Origin: CAZYIW01 sp964647705
GTDB taxonomy: Bacteria > Pseudomonadota > Gammaproteobacteria > PS1 > Pseudothioglobaceae
NCBI GenBank assembly: GCA_964647705.1
Contig: CAZYIW010000002.1
Coordinates: 1-64,000, forward strand
Length of the DNA stretch: 64,000 bases
Reading direction: 5' to 3'
The notes beneath the pieces were generated by a model. It did not search any database and was not told the DNA's origin. It saw only the letters and a program-made list of their open reading frames with translations. Below, one piece after another: positions 22,215-32,404 of this stretch. Position numbers and translations under genes: made by a program. The first letter of the stretch is position 1, and each line of letters starts with the position of its first letter.

Positions 22215-23265
22215 CTATTATATGGGTCTAATGGCCGGCACCAGCTTGGATGGTGTTGACACAGTATTGGTTGACAAACACTGCAAACACTTAATTGCTC
22301 AAGACTATCTTCCCTATTCGCCGGAGTTAAAAAAACAACTGCTTGGTGTTATTCAAAACCCAAGTATCGGCAAAGAAGAGCTTGCAAAAATTGACACAGC
22401 GGTGGCCAAGTGTTTTGCCAGTGCGGCCAACCAGCTATTAGAAAAAACAGCAACTGAAAAATCAAAAGTTGAGGCCATTGGCTCACATGGCCAGAGTATT
22501 TTCCATCAGGGAGGCAGCTATTCTTGGCAAATTGGCCATGGCGCTATAATCGCTGACAGGACAGGCGTTAAGGTAATCAATGATTTTCGTATGGCGGATA
22601 TCGCTGCTGGCGGGCAAGGCGCCCCTCTAACGCCTTTATACCATCAACATTTATTATCCGGAGGCAGTGCGGTGGTGATTAATTTAGGCGGCATTGCCAA
22701 TTTAACCCGGGTTAGCAACGCGGACGTTGTTGGTTTTGACACAGGCCCTGCCAATACTTTGTTAGACCAGTGGATGAGAAAAACCAAAGGATTGAACTAT
22801 GATAGAGACGGTGTTTGGTCACGTTCGGGGCAACTGATACAACCGCTTTTGAATGCGCTATTAGAGGATCCCTATTTTAATAAAACAGCGCCAAAATCAA
22901 CCGGGCCTGAATATTTTAATTTGCATTGGATACAGCCACACCTTAATAATTATAAAGACGAAGATGTGATGCGAACTTTGGTAGAATTAACCGCCGTGAG
23001 CATCACACAAAGCCTAAAAGACAACGAAAAGGTTTATCTGTGCGGCGGGGGCACACACAATCTATTTTTGGTTGAGCGATTATCGTATTTAAATCCAATT
23101 TGTGAATTTTCAACTACAGAAGAGCTGGGTGTACCTGTTGACTTTGTAGAAGCAGCGGCATTTGCCTTTTTTGCCAAACAAACTCTTGCCGGCATGCCAT
23201 CGAACCTGCCCAGCGTGACTGGTGCTGCTAAAAACAAAGTATTGGGAGCAATTCACCATGCCTAA
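22201..23265 (+). CDS. anmK: Anhydro-N-acetylmuramic acid kinase
   Basis: Phosphorylates 1,6-anhydro-MurNAc during peptidoglycan recycling. The ATG at 22201 gives 354 residues and places the signature [15 protein letters not shown] at the N-terminus; the frame is open further upstream inside secA but lacks family similarity there. Other landmarks are [35 protein letters not shown] and LCGGGTHN. The start overlaps the secA end and the stop overlaps the pyrC start, so secA-anmK-pyrC are translationally packed. Confidence 0.93.
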   Translation: MEKPSYYMGLMAGTSLDGVDTVLVDKHCKHLIAQDYLPYSPELKKQLLGVIQNPSIGKEELAKIDTAVAKCFASAANQLLEKTATEKSKVEAIGSHGQSIFHQGGSYSWQIGHGAIIADRTGVKVINDFRMADIAAGGQGAPLTPLYHQHLLSGGSAVVINLGGIANLTRVSNADVVGFDTGPANTLLDQWMRKTKGLNYDRDGVWSRSGQLIQPLLNALLEDPYFNKTAPKSTGPEYFNLHWIQPHLNNYKDEDVMRTLVELTAVSITQSLKDNEKVYLCGGGTHNLFLVERLSYLNPICEFSTTEELGVPVDFVEAAAFAFFAKQTLAGMPSNLPSVTGAAKNKVLGAIHHA

Positions 23266-24307
23266 AGCTGAAAAAATCCTAAAAATGATTCGTCCAGATG
23301 ACTGGCATCTGCACCTAAGATCTGGTGCGGAAATGCAATCGGTCGTTTCAATGACTGCCAAGCAGATGGGACGGGCCATCATCATGCCCAATACCACACC
23401 CCCTGTGATCAACAGCACCCAAGCGCTCACTTATCGACAAGAGATACTTTCAGCGCTGCCCAAAGACAGCACGTTCAACCCTTTAATGGTTTTGTATCTG
23501 ACTGATAACACCACGGCCCAGGATATTCAAGACGCCAAAGACAGCGGTGTTGTGCACGCGGTTAAGTTGTATCCAGCGGGCGCCACAACAAACTCAGACA
23601 GTGGTGTTACCGACATTAACAATGTCTACACTGTTTTAGAAAAAATGCAGGCGCTAGAGGTTCCACTACTTATTCATGGAGAAGTGACCCGCGGGGATAT
23701 TGATATTTATGACAGGGAAAAAGCATTTATTGACCAAATATTAGCCCAATTACTGCTCGATATGCCTGACTTGAGAATTGTCTTTGAACACGTAACAACT
23801 AAAGACGCCGTGGATTTTGTCACCCAGTGCGGTGTCAATATTGCTGCCACCATTACCCCACACCACTTGTTGCTAAACCGAACCGACATGCTTGCTGGCG
23901 GTATTAAGCCACATTATTATTGCTTGCCGATATTAAAGCGCGCTAACCCACATCAACTGGCGCTGATTGATGCGGCAGTTAGCGGCAACCCTAAATTTTT
24001 CTTAGGCACGGATTCAGCACCACACGCCAAAGAACACAAAGAATCGGCTTGTGGATGCGCAGGTTTGCTGAATGCACATGCGGCTATTGAGCTTTATGCG
24101 ACAGTGTTTGAATCGAAAAATGCATTGGACAAACTAGAAGGGTTTGCTTCCAAGTTTGGTGCTGATTTTTATCGATTGCCTTATAACAAGGACACCATTG
24201 CTTTGGTAAAGAAAGACTGGGTTGTTCCTGATGAGTATGCATTTTCTACCTCAACAATCGTGCCGTTTATGGCCGGGCAAACACTCACTTGGCAATATCT
24301 AGATTAA
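23258..24307 (+). CDS. pyrC: Dihydroorotase
   Basis: Zinc amidohydrolase cyclising carbamoyl-aspartate to dihydroorotate. I chose the ATG at 23258 (349 residues, close to the 348 of E. coli), which puts the metal motif DDWHLHLR near the N-terminus. [16 protein letters not shown] contains the carboxylated Lys, and [22 protein letters not shown] and [14 protein letters not shown] provide metal and substrate ligands. It overlaps anmK by 8 nt at the 5' end and the convergent ribF by 23 nt at the 3' end. Confidence 0.95.
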   Translation: MPKAEKILKMIRPDDWHLHLRSGAEMQSVVSMTAKQMGRAIIMPNTTPPVINSTQALTYRQEILSALPKDSTFNPLMVLYLTDNTTAQDIQDAKDSGVVHAVKLYPAGATTNSDSGVTDINNVYTVLEKMQALEVPLLIHGEVTRGDIDIYDREKAFIDQILAQLLLDMPDLRIVFEHVTTKDAVDFVTQCGVNIAATITPHHLLLNRTDMLAGGIKPHYYCLPILKRANPHQLALIDAAVSGNPKFFLGTDSAPHAKEHKESACGCAGLLNAHAAIELYATVFESKNALDKLEGFASKFGADFYRLPYNKDTIALVKKDWVVPDEYAFSTSTIVPFMAGQTLTWQYLD

Positions 24308-25214
24308 AGTAGTTTTTGGCTTTTAAAACATCTTCATTGATTTGGCCTTTAAGCATATCAAATGAGTCAAATTTTTTCTCGTCTCTGATTTTGTGTTTAA
24401 ACACTATCTTGGCTATTTCGCCATACACGTCTTGGTTAAAATCAAATAAAAACACCTCTAAGCGTGATTTTTCTCCCCCCACCGTGGGTCTTTTGCCGAC
24501 ATTGCAAACACCAAAATACTCAGACTTGTTCACCTCAACTGTGACTGCAAAAACCCCTTGAACAGGGCTGATTTTTCGTTTAATGGGAATGTTGATGGTA
24601 GGAAAACCAATGGTTCTGCCTTTTTTATCACCATGGACAATTCTTCCGGTGATAAAGTATTCTCTGCCTAATAAAGCGCCCGCTTTTTGAAAGTCTCCAT
24701 TGGCAAGTGTTGAGCGAATACTTGAGCTGCTGATTCGCATATCTCCTGATTTAATGCTATTGACATTCTCAACAATAAAACCGTAGCTGTTCGCAAGTTT
24801 TTTCAACAAAGCATAATCACCTTGACGGTCTTTTCCAAACCGAAAATCATCACCAATTAAACAGTAGCGTACATTTAATGATTGCACCATAACTTTTTCA
24901 ACAAATGCCTTGGCACTTAATCTTGAAAAACGCTGATTGAAACGAATGAGTAAGTTTTCGTCTAAATTTGTCTGGCTAAGCAGTTGATGCTTTTCACGAA
25001 AATTGCTCAATAGCGCATGATTGCGACCAAAAAATTGTTCTGGGGTTGGCGAAAAAGAAACAAGTATAGAGTGTAGAGAAAGCTGAGTTGCTTTGTCAGT
25101 TAGGTGTTTAATAATTTGCTGGTGTCCTTTGTGTACACCGTCAAAATTCCCAATAGTAATGGCGCTAGGTTTTGGGGGGGTTGAAATATTATGCAGACCA
25201 CGAGTCAGTTTCAT
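24285..25214 (-). CDS. ribF: Bifunctional riboflavin kinase / FAD synthetase
   Basis: Converts riboflavin to FMN and FMN to FAD. The 309-residue protein has an N-terminal nucleotidyltransferase domain ([62 protein letters not shown]) and a C-terminal riboflavin kinase domain ([12 protein letters not shown]...[33 protein letters not shown]). It lies 9 nt downstream of mutY and overlaps pyrC convergently. Confidence 0.95.
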   Translation of the reverse strand: MKLTRGLHNISTPPKPSAITIGNFDGVHKGHQQIIKHLTDKATQLSLHSILVSFSPTPEQFFGRNHALLSNFREKHQLLSQTNLDENLLIRFNQRFSRLSAKAFVEKVMVQSLNVRYCLIGDDFRFGKDRQGDYALLKKLANSYGFIVENVNSIKSGDMRISSSSIRSTLANGDFQKAGALLGREYFITGRIVHGDKKGRTIGFPTINIPIKRKISPVQGVFAVTVEVNKSEYFGVCNVGKRPTVGGEKSRLEVFLFDFNQDVYGEIAKIVFKHKIRDEKKFDSFDMLKGQINEDVLKAKNYFNLDIAK

Positions 25215-25223
25215 ATTGCTATT

Positions 25224-26270
25224 TTAGCGCTCGGCTTGAAGGCGGGCAATGATTTTAGCAACGGGACTGGGGATGCCTAAGTCATTACAATCTATTGCAA
25301 AAAAATCCATATTGTTTTTTATGGCAGGGTAGAGCATTGAAACTATGATAGGCTGAATGTTCAAATGGTAGTGAGTAAAGCTGTGTTTAATTAAATCCAT
25401 GCGCTTGATATTGTACTTTTGTGAGGTGTATTGTTTAATTGTTTTTTCAATGCTTTGAGAGTCAGGACCACATTCAACAAAACTCCAAAGTCCTGACCAC
25501 ACCCCCTTGCTGGGCCGCTTTTTTAAATGCACTTCCCCCGCTTTGTTTTGAAAAATTAGCATCACCATGTTCTTGGTAGGTTTGTGTTTTTTAGGCTTGG
25601 ATTGGGGATAGCTTTTCTGGGTGTTGTTTTGATTTGCTAAACAATCTCTTTGGATTGGGCATTGGCTGCACTTAGGCTGGGTTCTAACACAAACAGTAGC
25701 GCCTAAATCCATGATTGCTTGGGTATAGTCGTTATTGCGAGTTTCAGGAGTGTGGTGCTTGGAAAGCTGCCAAAGTTTTTTGATGGTTTGGCTTTGTCCA
25801 TAATGCCCTTGTACTTGATGATAGCGAGATAAAACGCGCTTAACATTGCCATCAAGTATCGCATGATTTTGGTCAAAGGCCAGAGAAAGAATAGCTCCTG
25901 CTGTAGACAGCCCAATACCGGGAAGCGCTAGGAGCTGATCTCGTTCATTTGGCACTTGAGCCTTGTGCTGTTCACACATGAGTTTTGCGCTTTGGTGTAA
26001 ATTTCTTGCTCTTGCATAGTAACCCAGCCCTGCCCACATAGAAAGCACTCGATCCTCGCTTGCATCGGCCAAAGAACCGATTGTTGGAAAAGCTGAGATA
26101 AATGCATTGAAATAGGTGATTACTGTGGCAACCTGGGTTTGTTGTAACATAACCTCACTAAGCCAAACATGGTAGGGATTGATGGGCTTAGATTGCCAAG
26201 GCAAGTTATGGCGTCCGTGGTGGTCAAACCAAATTAACAAACGATCCGAGATTGGTTTTTTAGCCTGCAA
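25224..26270 (-). CDS. mutY: A/G-specific adenine glycosylase MutY
   Basis: Base-excision repair glycosylase that removes adenine opposite 8-oxoguanine. The 348-residue protein has LPWQ...PYHVWLSEVMLQQTQVATVI near the N-terminus, the helix-hairpin-helix LLALPGIGLSTAGAILSLAF followed by the catalytic Asp in LDGNVKRVLSR, and the [4Fe-4S] cluster motif CVRTQPKCSQCPIQRDC. The C-terminal NUDIX-like domain (about 225-345) recognises the damaged base. It is followed closely by ribF. Confidence 0.94.
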   Translation of the reverse strand: MQAKKPISDRLLIWFDHHGRHNLPWQSKPINPYHVWLSEVMLQQTQVATVITYFNAFISAFPTIGSLADASEDRVLSMWAGLGYYARARNLHQSAKLMCEQHKAQVPNERDQLLALPGIGLSTAGAILSLAFDQNHAILDGNVKRVLSRYHQVQGHYGQSQTIKKLWQLSKHHTPETRNNDYTQAIMDLGATVCVRTQPKCSQCPIQRDCLANQNNTQKSYPQSKPKKHKPTKNMVMLIFQNKAGEVHLKKRPSKGVWSGLWSFVECGPDSQSIEKTIKQYTSQKYNIKRMDLIKHSFTHYHLNIQPIIVSMLYPAIKNNMDFFAIDCNDLGIPSPVAKIIARLQAER

Positions 26271-26276
26271 ATGCCT

Positions 26277-26477
26277 TTAGCCCAACATCGCCCAGCTCAG
26301 CGCAAAATAGCCAGCAACAATAAGTACCAAACCAAAAATATAGGCAGCAATGCCTTTTTTAAGCGCATTGTCATCGCATTTTTTGGCACATTCGTTTTTG
26401 GTGATAATAAGCATCGCCAAACTCCAAAAAACAACAAGAGCCCAGAACGCATAGTTGATGATTATTGTGTTTTCCAT
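26277..26477 (-). CDS. Small two-helix membrane protein, unknown
   Basis: A 66-residue protein with two strongly hydrophobic segments (about 5-26 and 43-64) and a charged linker containing ECAKKCDD, a Cys-x3-Cys pair. I do not recognise the family. It ends 6 nt upstream of the mutY start on the same strand, so it could be first in a small-protein-mutY-ribF unit. Length, hydrophobicity and packing support a real gene. Confidence 0.6.
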   Translation of the reverse strand: MENTIIINYAFWALVVFWSLAMLIITKNECAKKCDDNALKKGIAAYIFGLVLIVAGYFALSWAMLG

Positions 26478-26551
26478 AGGGTGCTAGATTAATTGACAAA
26501 TACCATCAGACATTATCCCCCAGAGCTGATGTTTAGACAAGCAGCATTGTA

Positions 26552-27610
26552 TTATTTAATGCCTAAAGGGTCTTTTGGATCAACACCATCCATAAAAGGT
26601 TTTTTTACATCTTCGTGAGTGGTTTGATACACACAACCAATCCAGTTGCTGATAATTCCACTGGTGGCATCGCGCCAAGTATTGCCTAATGTTTTAGCGA
26701 TTAGTTTTTCTGGCAAATCTTGCACACCAAAATCTTTGTTCAATAACCCCTCCTTGAACTCGTTTAGGATGGCTTTGTGTTGTTCATTTAGATAATGCTC
26801 AGGAAACGGCGGATAGTCCGATCTCTCTTTATTTAAATAGGCAATAACTTCACGTTTGTATTCTTTGAGCAAGCTAATAGTGTCATATTCTGGGTGCCCT
26901 TGAAAGAAAACCAAACGCAACAAATCCTCACTAACGCCTAAGTGAACACCCACATCAGACTCCACCAATATTTTAATACCAGCCTCTCTAAATTGTTTTT
27001 TGCTGATTTCGTTGTATCGGGAGTGCGGCACATCAAAACCGGTATTAACGCCACTTAGTAATGGGTGTTGTCGATCAGTGACCTGATGGGCAAAAACACC
27101 CCAACACTTTTTTTTGCCAATTCTGTGACGCTTTTGTCCATATCGAAATTCCAATACCGCATGCGTAGCCAAACAAGAACACAAGGTAGAGGTGACATTG
27201 TTATATGACCAGTCAACCACCTCTTTAAGCTCATCATAAAAAGCTGCCTTTTGCAACTCTGATTCTTCTACATGGGCACCAGTAATAATCAGAGCATCTA
27301 AGCCTTGTTTTTTTATATCATCAAAAGAAAGATAATAATCTTTAATATGCGACAAGGCCTCTTCGCCACGTTGAATAGACGGCAAGGTAAAAGGATGCAA
27401 ATAAAACTGTGCAATCTGATTGGAGCGCCCAACCAAACGAAAAAACTGCCTCTCGGTGGCTTCAAGCGCTGGATCAGGCATCATGTTTAACAAACCAATA
27501 TGAAGCTCGCGAATGCTTTGGTGCGTTGCGCGTTCTTTAGACAAGACAGTTTCGCCTTCTTTTTTTAAGCGCTCGAAAGAAGGCAGTCCATAGTGTGCAA
27601 TCAGTGGCAT
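26552..27610 (-). CDS. metA: Homoserine O-acyltransferase, MetA type
   Basis: Acylates homoserine at the start of methionine synthesis. The 352-residue protein shows the HTS-family landmarks LNMMPDPALEATERQFFRLVG, DALIITGAHVE, the nucleophile region CSCLATHA, WGVFAHQV, VPHSRYNEI and FFQGHPEYD, which carries the catalytic His and Glu. The HTS fold can use succinyl- or acetyl-CoA, and I cannot tell which from sequence by eye; the family in gammaproteobacteria is mostly annotated as succinyltransferase. Its ATG overlaps the stop codon of the upstream P-loop gene. Confidence 0.88.
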   Translation of the reverse strand: MPLIAHYGLPSFERLKKEGETVLSKERATHQSIRELHIGLLNMMPDPALEATERQFFRLVGRSNQIAQFYLHPFTLPSIQRGEEALSHIKDYYLSFDDIKKQGLDALIITGAHVEESELQKAAFYDELKEVVDWSYNNVTSTLCSCLATHAVLEFRYGQKRHRIGKKKCWGVFAHQVTDRQHPLLSGVNTGFDVPHSRYNEISKKQFREAGIKILVESDVGVHLGVSEDLLRLVFFQGHPEYDTISLLKEYKREVIAYLNKERSDYPPFPEHYLNEQHKAILNEFKEGLLNKDFGVQDLPEKLIAKTLGNTWRDATSGIISNWIGCVYQTTHEDVKKPFMDGVDPKDPLGIK

Positions 27611-28446
27611 CAGTCTAGCGCCTCCACAATCAACGATTCGACCTCATTAGCATTTTGGCATTGGTAGAGTGCTTCGCTATCAATGCTATAGCCGTAGCGA
27701 TTAGCAATAGACTCGTATTTTGGTGTACGATAGTCCAAGAGCTTTGGAAAAACCCAACGAACAAAATCATCAGGATTGATCTCAGCCACATATGTCAATT
27801 GGTTTTTTTGTAAAAAAAGGCCCAACTGCTTCTTTAAAAAATCCGGTTGATAATACAAGGGTTTTGGGTGAGTTTGCGCACGTTCAATCAAGGCTGCTTT
27901 GTTTTCATCGCTGGCACGAATATACAAAATTATAGTGTGCTTTGCCAAAGACTCATAGACTCTATCATCATCAAGCTCGCACAGGCTACCACCGGCATCA
28001 TTGATAAAATGATCCGAACCTATGCTCAAGGCCTTATTAATAAAGCGTTCAACATCAAGCATGGCGTTAATCTCAGCTTTTAGGTGTAGTTCTTGCCGGA
28101 GGGAAAACTCATCAATCGGCAAGCCACCTTTTTCTGGATTGCCAACTTTGCCCAAAAAGTTGGCAACCGAAGACAGGTTGTCAAAGGTAATGTGATTTGC
28201 AACACTAATAGATTCATCTTCCAACAAGTTTTTGAGGTAACTGTCCTGGCAGATACGTTTTTTGATGTTGTTCAAAATAGCCTCATTAAGATAAGCGCTT
28301 CCAATGCGATAATCGCCAGAATAATGAAAATAACCCTTTTCTTTGCCAAGCAGTTTTGCCAAATGTGTTTTGCCAACACCCGACATACCCAAAAGGGTTA
28401 AACGTTTGTTTTTTGCTTGTAAAAAGGCTTGTGCAGATAGTTTCAT
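27610..28446 (-). CDS. P-loop ATPase/kinase-like protein of unknown function
   Basis: A 278-residue protein with Walker A GMSGVGKTHLAK at about residues 19-30 and a possible catalytic or Walker B segment HFINDAGGSLCELDDD near 147-162. The general layout (P-loop, helical lid, RAQTHPKPLYYQ basic stretch) is that of small-molecule kinases, but I do not recognise a named family. The stop codon overlaps the metA start, so it is translationally coupled to methionine synthesis. A homoserine- or cofactor-related role is conceivable but unproven. Confidence 0.8.
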   Translation of the reverse strand: MKLSAQAFLQAKNKRLTLLGMSGVGKTHLAKLLGKEKGYFHYSGDYRIGSAYLNEAILNNIKKRICQDSYLKNLLEDESISVANHITFDNLSSVANFLGKVGNPEKGGLPIDEFSLRQELHLKAEINAMLDVERFINKALSIGSDHFINDAGGSLCELDDDRVYESLAKHTIILYIRASDENKAALIERAQTHPKPLYYQPDFLKKQLGLFLQKNQLTYVAEINPDDFVRWVFPKLLDYRTPKYESIANRYGYSIDSEALYQCQNANEVESLIVEALD

Positions 28447-28499
28447 GGCTTAGATTTTACCCCAGCATTACCGTGCTGAGCGTCTGTTGGGTAGGTTCT

Positions 28500-29687
28500 T
28501 CAGAGCAGGCCGTCTTGTTTAAACATTTCTCGGATACCACGTATGGCTTGTCGCGTTCGATGTTCATTTTCAAGCAAGCCAAAGCGTACATGTTGATCGC
28601 CATATTCACCAAAACCAATGCCTGGCGACACACCAACTTTGGCCACTTCCAATAACTTTTTGGTAAATTCAATCGAACCCATGTCGCGATAATGTTTAGG
28701 AATTTTAGCCCAAACAAACATGGTGGCCTTGGGTGGAGTGATATCCCAGCCAATTGAGTTAAGTCCTTTGCACAAAATGTCGCGTCTTTGTTGATACATA
28801 TTGGAGATTTCTTTAACGCAACTTTGATCGCCCTCAAGCGCTTCAATTGCAGCCACTTGGATTGGGGTAAACATGCCATAATCTAAATAAGATTTAATTT
28901 TAGCCAAAGCATCTACCAAGATTGGATTCCCGACCATAAAGCCGACACGCCAACCAGGCATGTTGTAGCTTTTAGACAACGAAAAAAACTCTACCGCAAT
29001 GTCCTTTGCGCCTTCAATTTGAAGAATGCTGGGCGCCTTGTATCCATCAAAGACAATATCAGCATAGGCTAAATCCTGTACAACCCAAATTTTGTGTTCT
29101 TTGGCGATATCAATAACTTTTTGAAAAAAATCCAACTCAACACATTCAGTGGTTGGGTTAGACGGGTAGTTAACAACCAAAATTTTAGGTTTTGGCCAAG
29201 TGTTTTTGATTGAACGCTCAAGCTCAGAGAAAAAATCATCATCCGGCCCGCAAGGAACATGTTGAATGTCGGCCCCAGCGATAACAAAACCATAAGGGTG
29301 GATAGGGTAAGCAGGGTTTGGCACCAAAACGGTATCACCTGGACCAATGACAGCGTTGGCCAGATTGGCCAGACCCTCTTTTGAGCCAATAGTAACAATG
29401 GCTTCAGTTTCTGGATCCAGCGTAACATCATAGCGTTTTTTATACCAGTTGCAAATTGCCCGCCTTAAACGGGGTATGCCACGAGAGGTAGAATAACGAT
29501 GCGTGTCTTTACGCCTTGCGGCCTCAACCAACTTTTCAACTATATGATCGGGGGTTGGTTGATCTGGATTGCCCATACCAAAGTCAATGATATCTTCGCC
29601 TCTAGCACGCGCCTTGGCTTTTAACTCATTGGTAATAGCAAAAACATAGGCCGGTAGCCTTTTGACTCTTGGAAAATCTTCGTTCAT
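28500..29687 (-). CDS. alaC: PLP-dependent aminotransferase, AlaC type
   Basis: Class I/II aminotransferase of 395 residues. Landmarks are the N-terminal [30 protein letters not shown], the PLP-binding [29 protein letters not shown], and the Schiff-base Lys in [17 protein letters not shown]. It most resembles AlaC/YfdZ (glutamate-pyruvate aminotransferase) and the related LL-diaminopimelate aminotransferase group; the precise substrate is inferred. It lies 12 nt downstream of the FKBP gene on the same strand. Confidence 0.85.
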   Translation of the reverse strand: MNEDFPRVKRLPAYVFAITNELKAKARARGEDIIDFGMGNPDQPTPDHIVEKLVEAARRKDTHRYSTSRGIPRLRRAICNWYKKRYDVTLDPETEAIVTIGSKEGLANLANAVIGPGDTVLVPNPAYPIHPYGFVIAGADIQHVPCGPDDDFFSELERSIKNTWPKPKILVVNYPSNPTTECVELDFFQKVIDIAKEHKIWVVQDLAYADIVFDGYKAPSILQIEGAKDIAVEFFSLSKSYNMPGWRVGFMVGNPILVDALAKIKSYLDYGMFTPIQVAAIEALEGDQSCVKEISNMYQQRRDILCKGLNSIGWDITPPKATMFVWAKIPKHYRDMGSIEFTKKLLEVAKVGVSPGIGFGEYGDQHVRFGLLENEHRTRQAIRGIREMFKQDGLL

Positions 29688-29699
29688 TGTAGGCGGTAA

Positions 29700-30026
29700 T
29701 TATAAAATCTCGAGTAATTCTACCTCAAAAACCAAAGTTGCGTTAGGGGGAATCAGGCCACCCGCGCCAATGGGGCCGTAAGCCAAATCAGAAGGGATAG
29801 TGAGTTTGCGTTTTTCGCCAATTTTCATGCCTTCGACTCCTTGATCCCAACCAGGAATAACTTGACCACAACCAAGCTGAAAATCAAAAGGTGTGTTTCT
29901 GTCTACACTGGAGTCAAACTTTTTGCCATTGGTTAGCCAACCGGTGTAATGCATGCGCACCTGGTTGCCAGACTTGCAAGCCTCTCCATTGCCAACGGTT
30001 AAGGTTTCAATTAATAAATCTGCCAT
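29700..30026 (-). CDS. FKBP-type peptidyl-prolyl isomerase
   Basis: Single-domain FKBP of 108 residues with the standard pattern [54 protein letters not shown] and [16 protein letters not shown]. No signal peptide is present, so it is cytoplasmic. The ATG at 30026 is preferred over an in-frame GTG one codon upstream; either start lies at the end of the DUF2797 gene, so the two are packed together. Confidence 0.93.
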   Translation of the reverse strand: MADLLIETLTVGNGEACKSGNQVRMHYTGWLTNGKKFDSSVDRNTPFDFQLGCGQVIPGWDQGVEGMKIGEKRKLTIPSDLAYGPIGAGGLIPPNATLVFEVELLEIL

Positions 30027-30028
30027 CA

Positions 30029-30829
30029 CTAACTCTCAATTTCTACCTCGTAAGAGGAGAATTTTCTAATATTTAAAACCCCAGTATCTAGTAGCAAATA
30101 TTGGCCCTTAATGCCTTTAAGAATGCCCGATATCACGGGTGTTTTGTCAAAGTTTAAAGAGGTGATTTTACTTGGGTAACTTTCAACAGGGTAGTCAATT
30201 TCTAAAACCGCCTGCTCTAGCACCTTGGCACCAACCTGATCAATTAAATTATCAACCTCAGGCAACAGACGATTTTTAACCGCCATAAGATCTACCACTT
30301 CTGTTTCATTTTTCAGCATTTTGCGCCAATTGGTTTTGTCGCTCACAAATTGTTTCAAGGCGACTTCAATTTGACCCGATTTGACTCTACTGTCCACTGA
30401 TAAAATCGGTAATGCACAAACAGCACCTTGATCAATCCATCGGCTCGGCATGTTAACCTCTCGGGTGATGCCAACTTTAACCGTGGATGAATTTGCCAAA
30501 TAGACAATATGTGGAGTAAAACAATGGCGCTCACCCCAAGCAGGCTCCCTACAAGTGCCTAGATGATAATGACAGGTTTCGGGCTTTATGATGCACAAAT
30601 CACAACGTGCCAAAGACTGACAACAAGGATAGCAGTAACCTTGGGAATAGCTTTTTTTGGTAATAGCGCCACAATTAGAGCATTGGATTTTGCCACTAAA
30701 GGTCAACTGCACAGGCTTGCCAACCAGTGTGTTCATATCAATAATATCTTCACCAATAGGCAGTTGGTATTGCGCTACCCCTTGGTTTAGTGAGGTATGC
30801 ATCTTATTTATTAAGCCACTTAGTTGCAT
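30029..30829 (-). CDS. DUF2797 protein with zinc-ribbon cysteines
   Basis: A 266-residue protein with two cysteine-rich motifs near the N-terminus ([21 protein letters not shown] and [21 protein letters not shown]), followed by [15 protein letters not shown], a GIY-YIG-like strand, and RWIDQGA. This layout matches the uncharacterised DUF2797 family. The cysteines suggest a structural zinc site. It overlaps the purC 3' end by 10 nt and precedes the FKBP gene. Function unknown. Confidence 0.75.
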   Translation of the reverse strand: MQLSGLINKMHTSLNQGVAQYQLPIGEDIIDMNTLVGKPVQLTFSGKIQCSNCGAITKKSYSQGYCYPCCQSLARCDLCIIKPETCHYHLGTCREPAWGERHCFTPHIVYLANSSTVKVGITREVNMPSRWIDQGAVCALPILSVDSRVKSGQIEVALKQFVSDKTNWRKMLKNETEVVDLMAVKNRLLPEVDNLIDQVGAKVLEQAVLEIDYPVESYPSKITSLNFDKTPVISGILKGIKGQYLLLDTGVLNIRKFSSYEVEIES

Positions 30830-31686
30830 AAGAGGTTTTGCACTTGTTGATATTTTTGTGCAGTTTTGTTAATAATAGATTGTGGCAGGGTTGGTGCTGG
30901 CGGCGTTTTATCCCAGTCTAGAGTTTCCAAGTAGTCGCGTACAATTTGCTTATCAAAGCTTTTTGGGCTTGAGCCGATTTGATAGCCATCTCTAGACCAA
31001 AAGCGTGAAGAGTCAGGTGTTAGAGCCTCATCCATTAAAGTCAAGCAATTATTTTGATCCAAACCAAATTCAAACTTAGTGTCGGCAATGATAATGCCAC
31101 GTTTGAGTGCATAATCGCTTGCAAATTGATACAATGCGATGGCGGTGTCTTTAACTTGTTCGGCCATCTCTTTGCCTAATAATTTAACGGTTTGTGCAAA
31201 ATCAATATTTTCATCATGGTCGCCGACCGCCGCTTTGGTTGATGGGGTAAACAAGGCTTTGGGTAGCTTTGAGGCCATTTGTAAGTCTTTGGGCAAGTCG
31301 ATGCCACAAACAGATCCACTGGCTTGGTAATCCTTCCAACCAGAACCGATAAGATAGCCCCTAACAATGGCTTCAACAGGAAGGGGTTTGAGTTTTTTGA
31401 CCACTATCGCTCTGCCTTCTAACTGAGCCACTTGATCATCGTTTAACACCTCAGACAAGCAGACTTTTGACAAGTGATTGGGGACAATGTTTTTGGTTTT
31501 TTCAAACCAAAAGTTGCTAACCTGAGTCAATACTCGACCTTTGTTTGGAATTGTTTGATTAAAAACAACGTCAAAAGCACTGAGCCTATCAGTGGTCACG
31601 AATAGCAAGTGCTGATCATCAACATTATAAATATCACGAACCTTGCCCTTATGAACAAGCGGCAAATTGATTGAAACTTCCCTCAC
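30820..31686 (-). CDS. purC: SAICAR synthetase
   Basis: Joins aspartate to CAIR in purine biosynthesis. The 288-residue protein is the longer, yeast-like form rather than the roughly 237-residue E. coli form. Landmarks are [58 protein letters not shown] and [12 protein letters not shown]. First gene of purC-DUF2797-FKBP-alaC; divergent from the secreted protein gene at 31790. Confidence 0.95.
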   Translation of the reverse strand: MREVSINLPLVHKGKVRDIYNVDDQHLLFVTTDRLSAFDVVFNQTIPNKGRVLTQVSNFWFEKTKNIVPNHLSKVCLSEVLNDDQVAQLEGRAIVVKKLKPLPVEAIVRGYLIGSGWKDYQASGSVCGIDLPKDLQMASKLPKALFTPSTKAAVGDHDENIDFAQTVKLLGKEMAEQVKDTAIALYQFASDYALKRGIIIADTKFEFGLDQNNCLTLMDEALTPDSSRFWSRDGYQIGSSPKSFDKQIVRDYLETLDWDKTPPAPTLPQSIINKTAQKYQQVQNLLCN

Positions 31687-31789
31687 CTCAGTATAGATTT
31701 TTTTATTAAAACCTATATTTTAGTCGATTGTAAGGAGTGGGCAACACCTATGGTAAAATAACAATAGGTATCAAGCATAAAGCAGTTGG

Positions 31790-32404
31790 ATGAGATTTAT
31801 ATTTATAGTTGGGCTGTTCATTATCCAACCCACTCTCGCTTCTCCACTCTCTGATGGGGCAATGCGTTTAATTCAAATTGGCAATGAAATAGGCTCCAAA
31901 GATGTGGTGTTAAGGGGGCAGTCATTACTGCTCAAAGGCGCTTTTGATTTGGGTGATTTGGATGCGTTATATGAGTCTTCCAAGCAAGTGCGTTTAGGCA
32001 ACCCTTTGATGGATTACCCTCCACAAGAGTTGGTAGCCAATGAAACATTGATTGAGTTAGTGCGCCGTAGTTATGATCCCGCATTGTTTGATTACGCGTT
32101 GTATTTGCTTGATGGCGATGGTGGCTTTGTCCGAAATGAACTACTTGCTTTGCAGTTGTTTGAAGAATCCTTCGAAGTTCACGGTAACGCCAAATCAGCC
32201 TTTGCTGCGGCCGTGATTAGAAACGAATCCTTGGTTCCAGGCACCAAAGATCCGGCGCATATCGATGAGCTTTTAACTTTTGCGGTGTTAAATCGTATAC
32301 CAGGGGCTGAAACTTATCAGCAAAATCGTACCAGCCATCCTTATCTGTCTCCACTAATACCCAGCTCTTGGCGCAACTGGTTTGACGAGCAACAACTAAA
32401 GTAA
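31790..32404 (+). CDS. Secreted protein of unknown function, Sel1/TPR-like helices
   Basis: A 204-residue protein with a signal peptide (about 1-18, MRFIFIVGLFIIQPTLAS). The mature part is helical, with Ala/Leu-rich stretches such as DYALYLLDGDGGFVRNELLALQLFEESFEVHGNAKSAFAAAV that resemble Sel1- or TPR-type helix pairs, though I see no complete repeat consensus. It is probably periplasmic. It lies alone and overlaps the convergent M23 peptidase by 9 nt. Function unknown. Confidence 0.7.
   Translation: MRFIFIVGLFIIQPTLASPLSDGAMRLIQIGNEIGSKDVVLRGQSLLLKGAFDLGDLDALYESSKQVRLGNPLMDYPPQELVANETLIELVRRSYDPALFDYALYLLDGDGGFVRNELLALQLFEESFEVHGNAKSAFAAAVIRNESLVPGTKDPAHIDELLTFAVLNRIPGAETYQQNRTSHPYLSPLIPSSWRNWFDEQQLK

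Noticed and set aside
28457..28879. 140-residue minus-strand frame overlapping alaC in another phase
   Set aside because: Lies within the alaC coding region on the same strand; the alaC frame has clear aminotransferase motifs.
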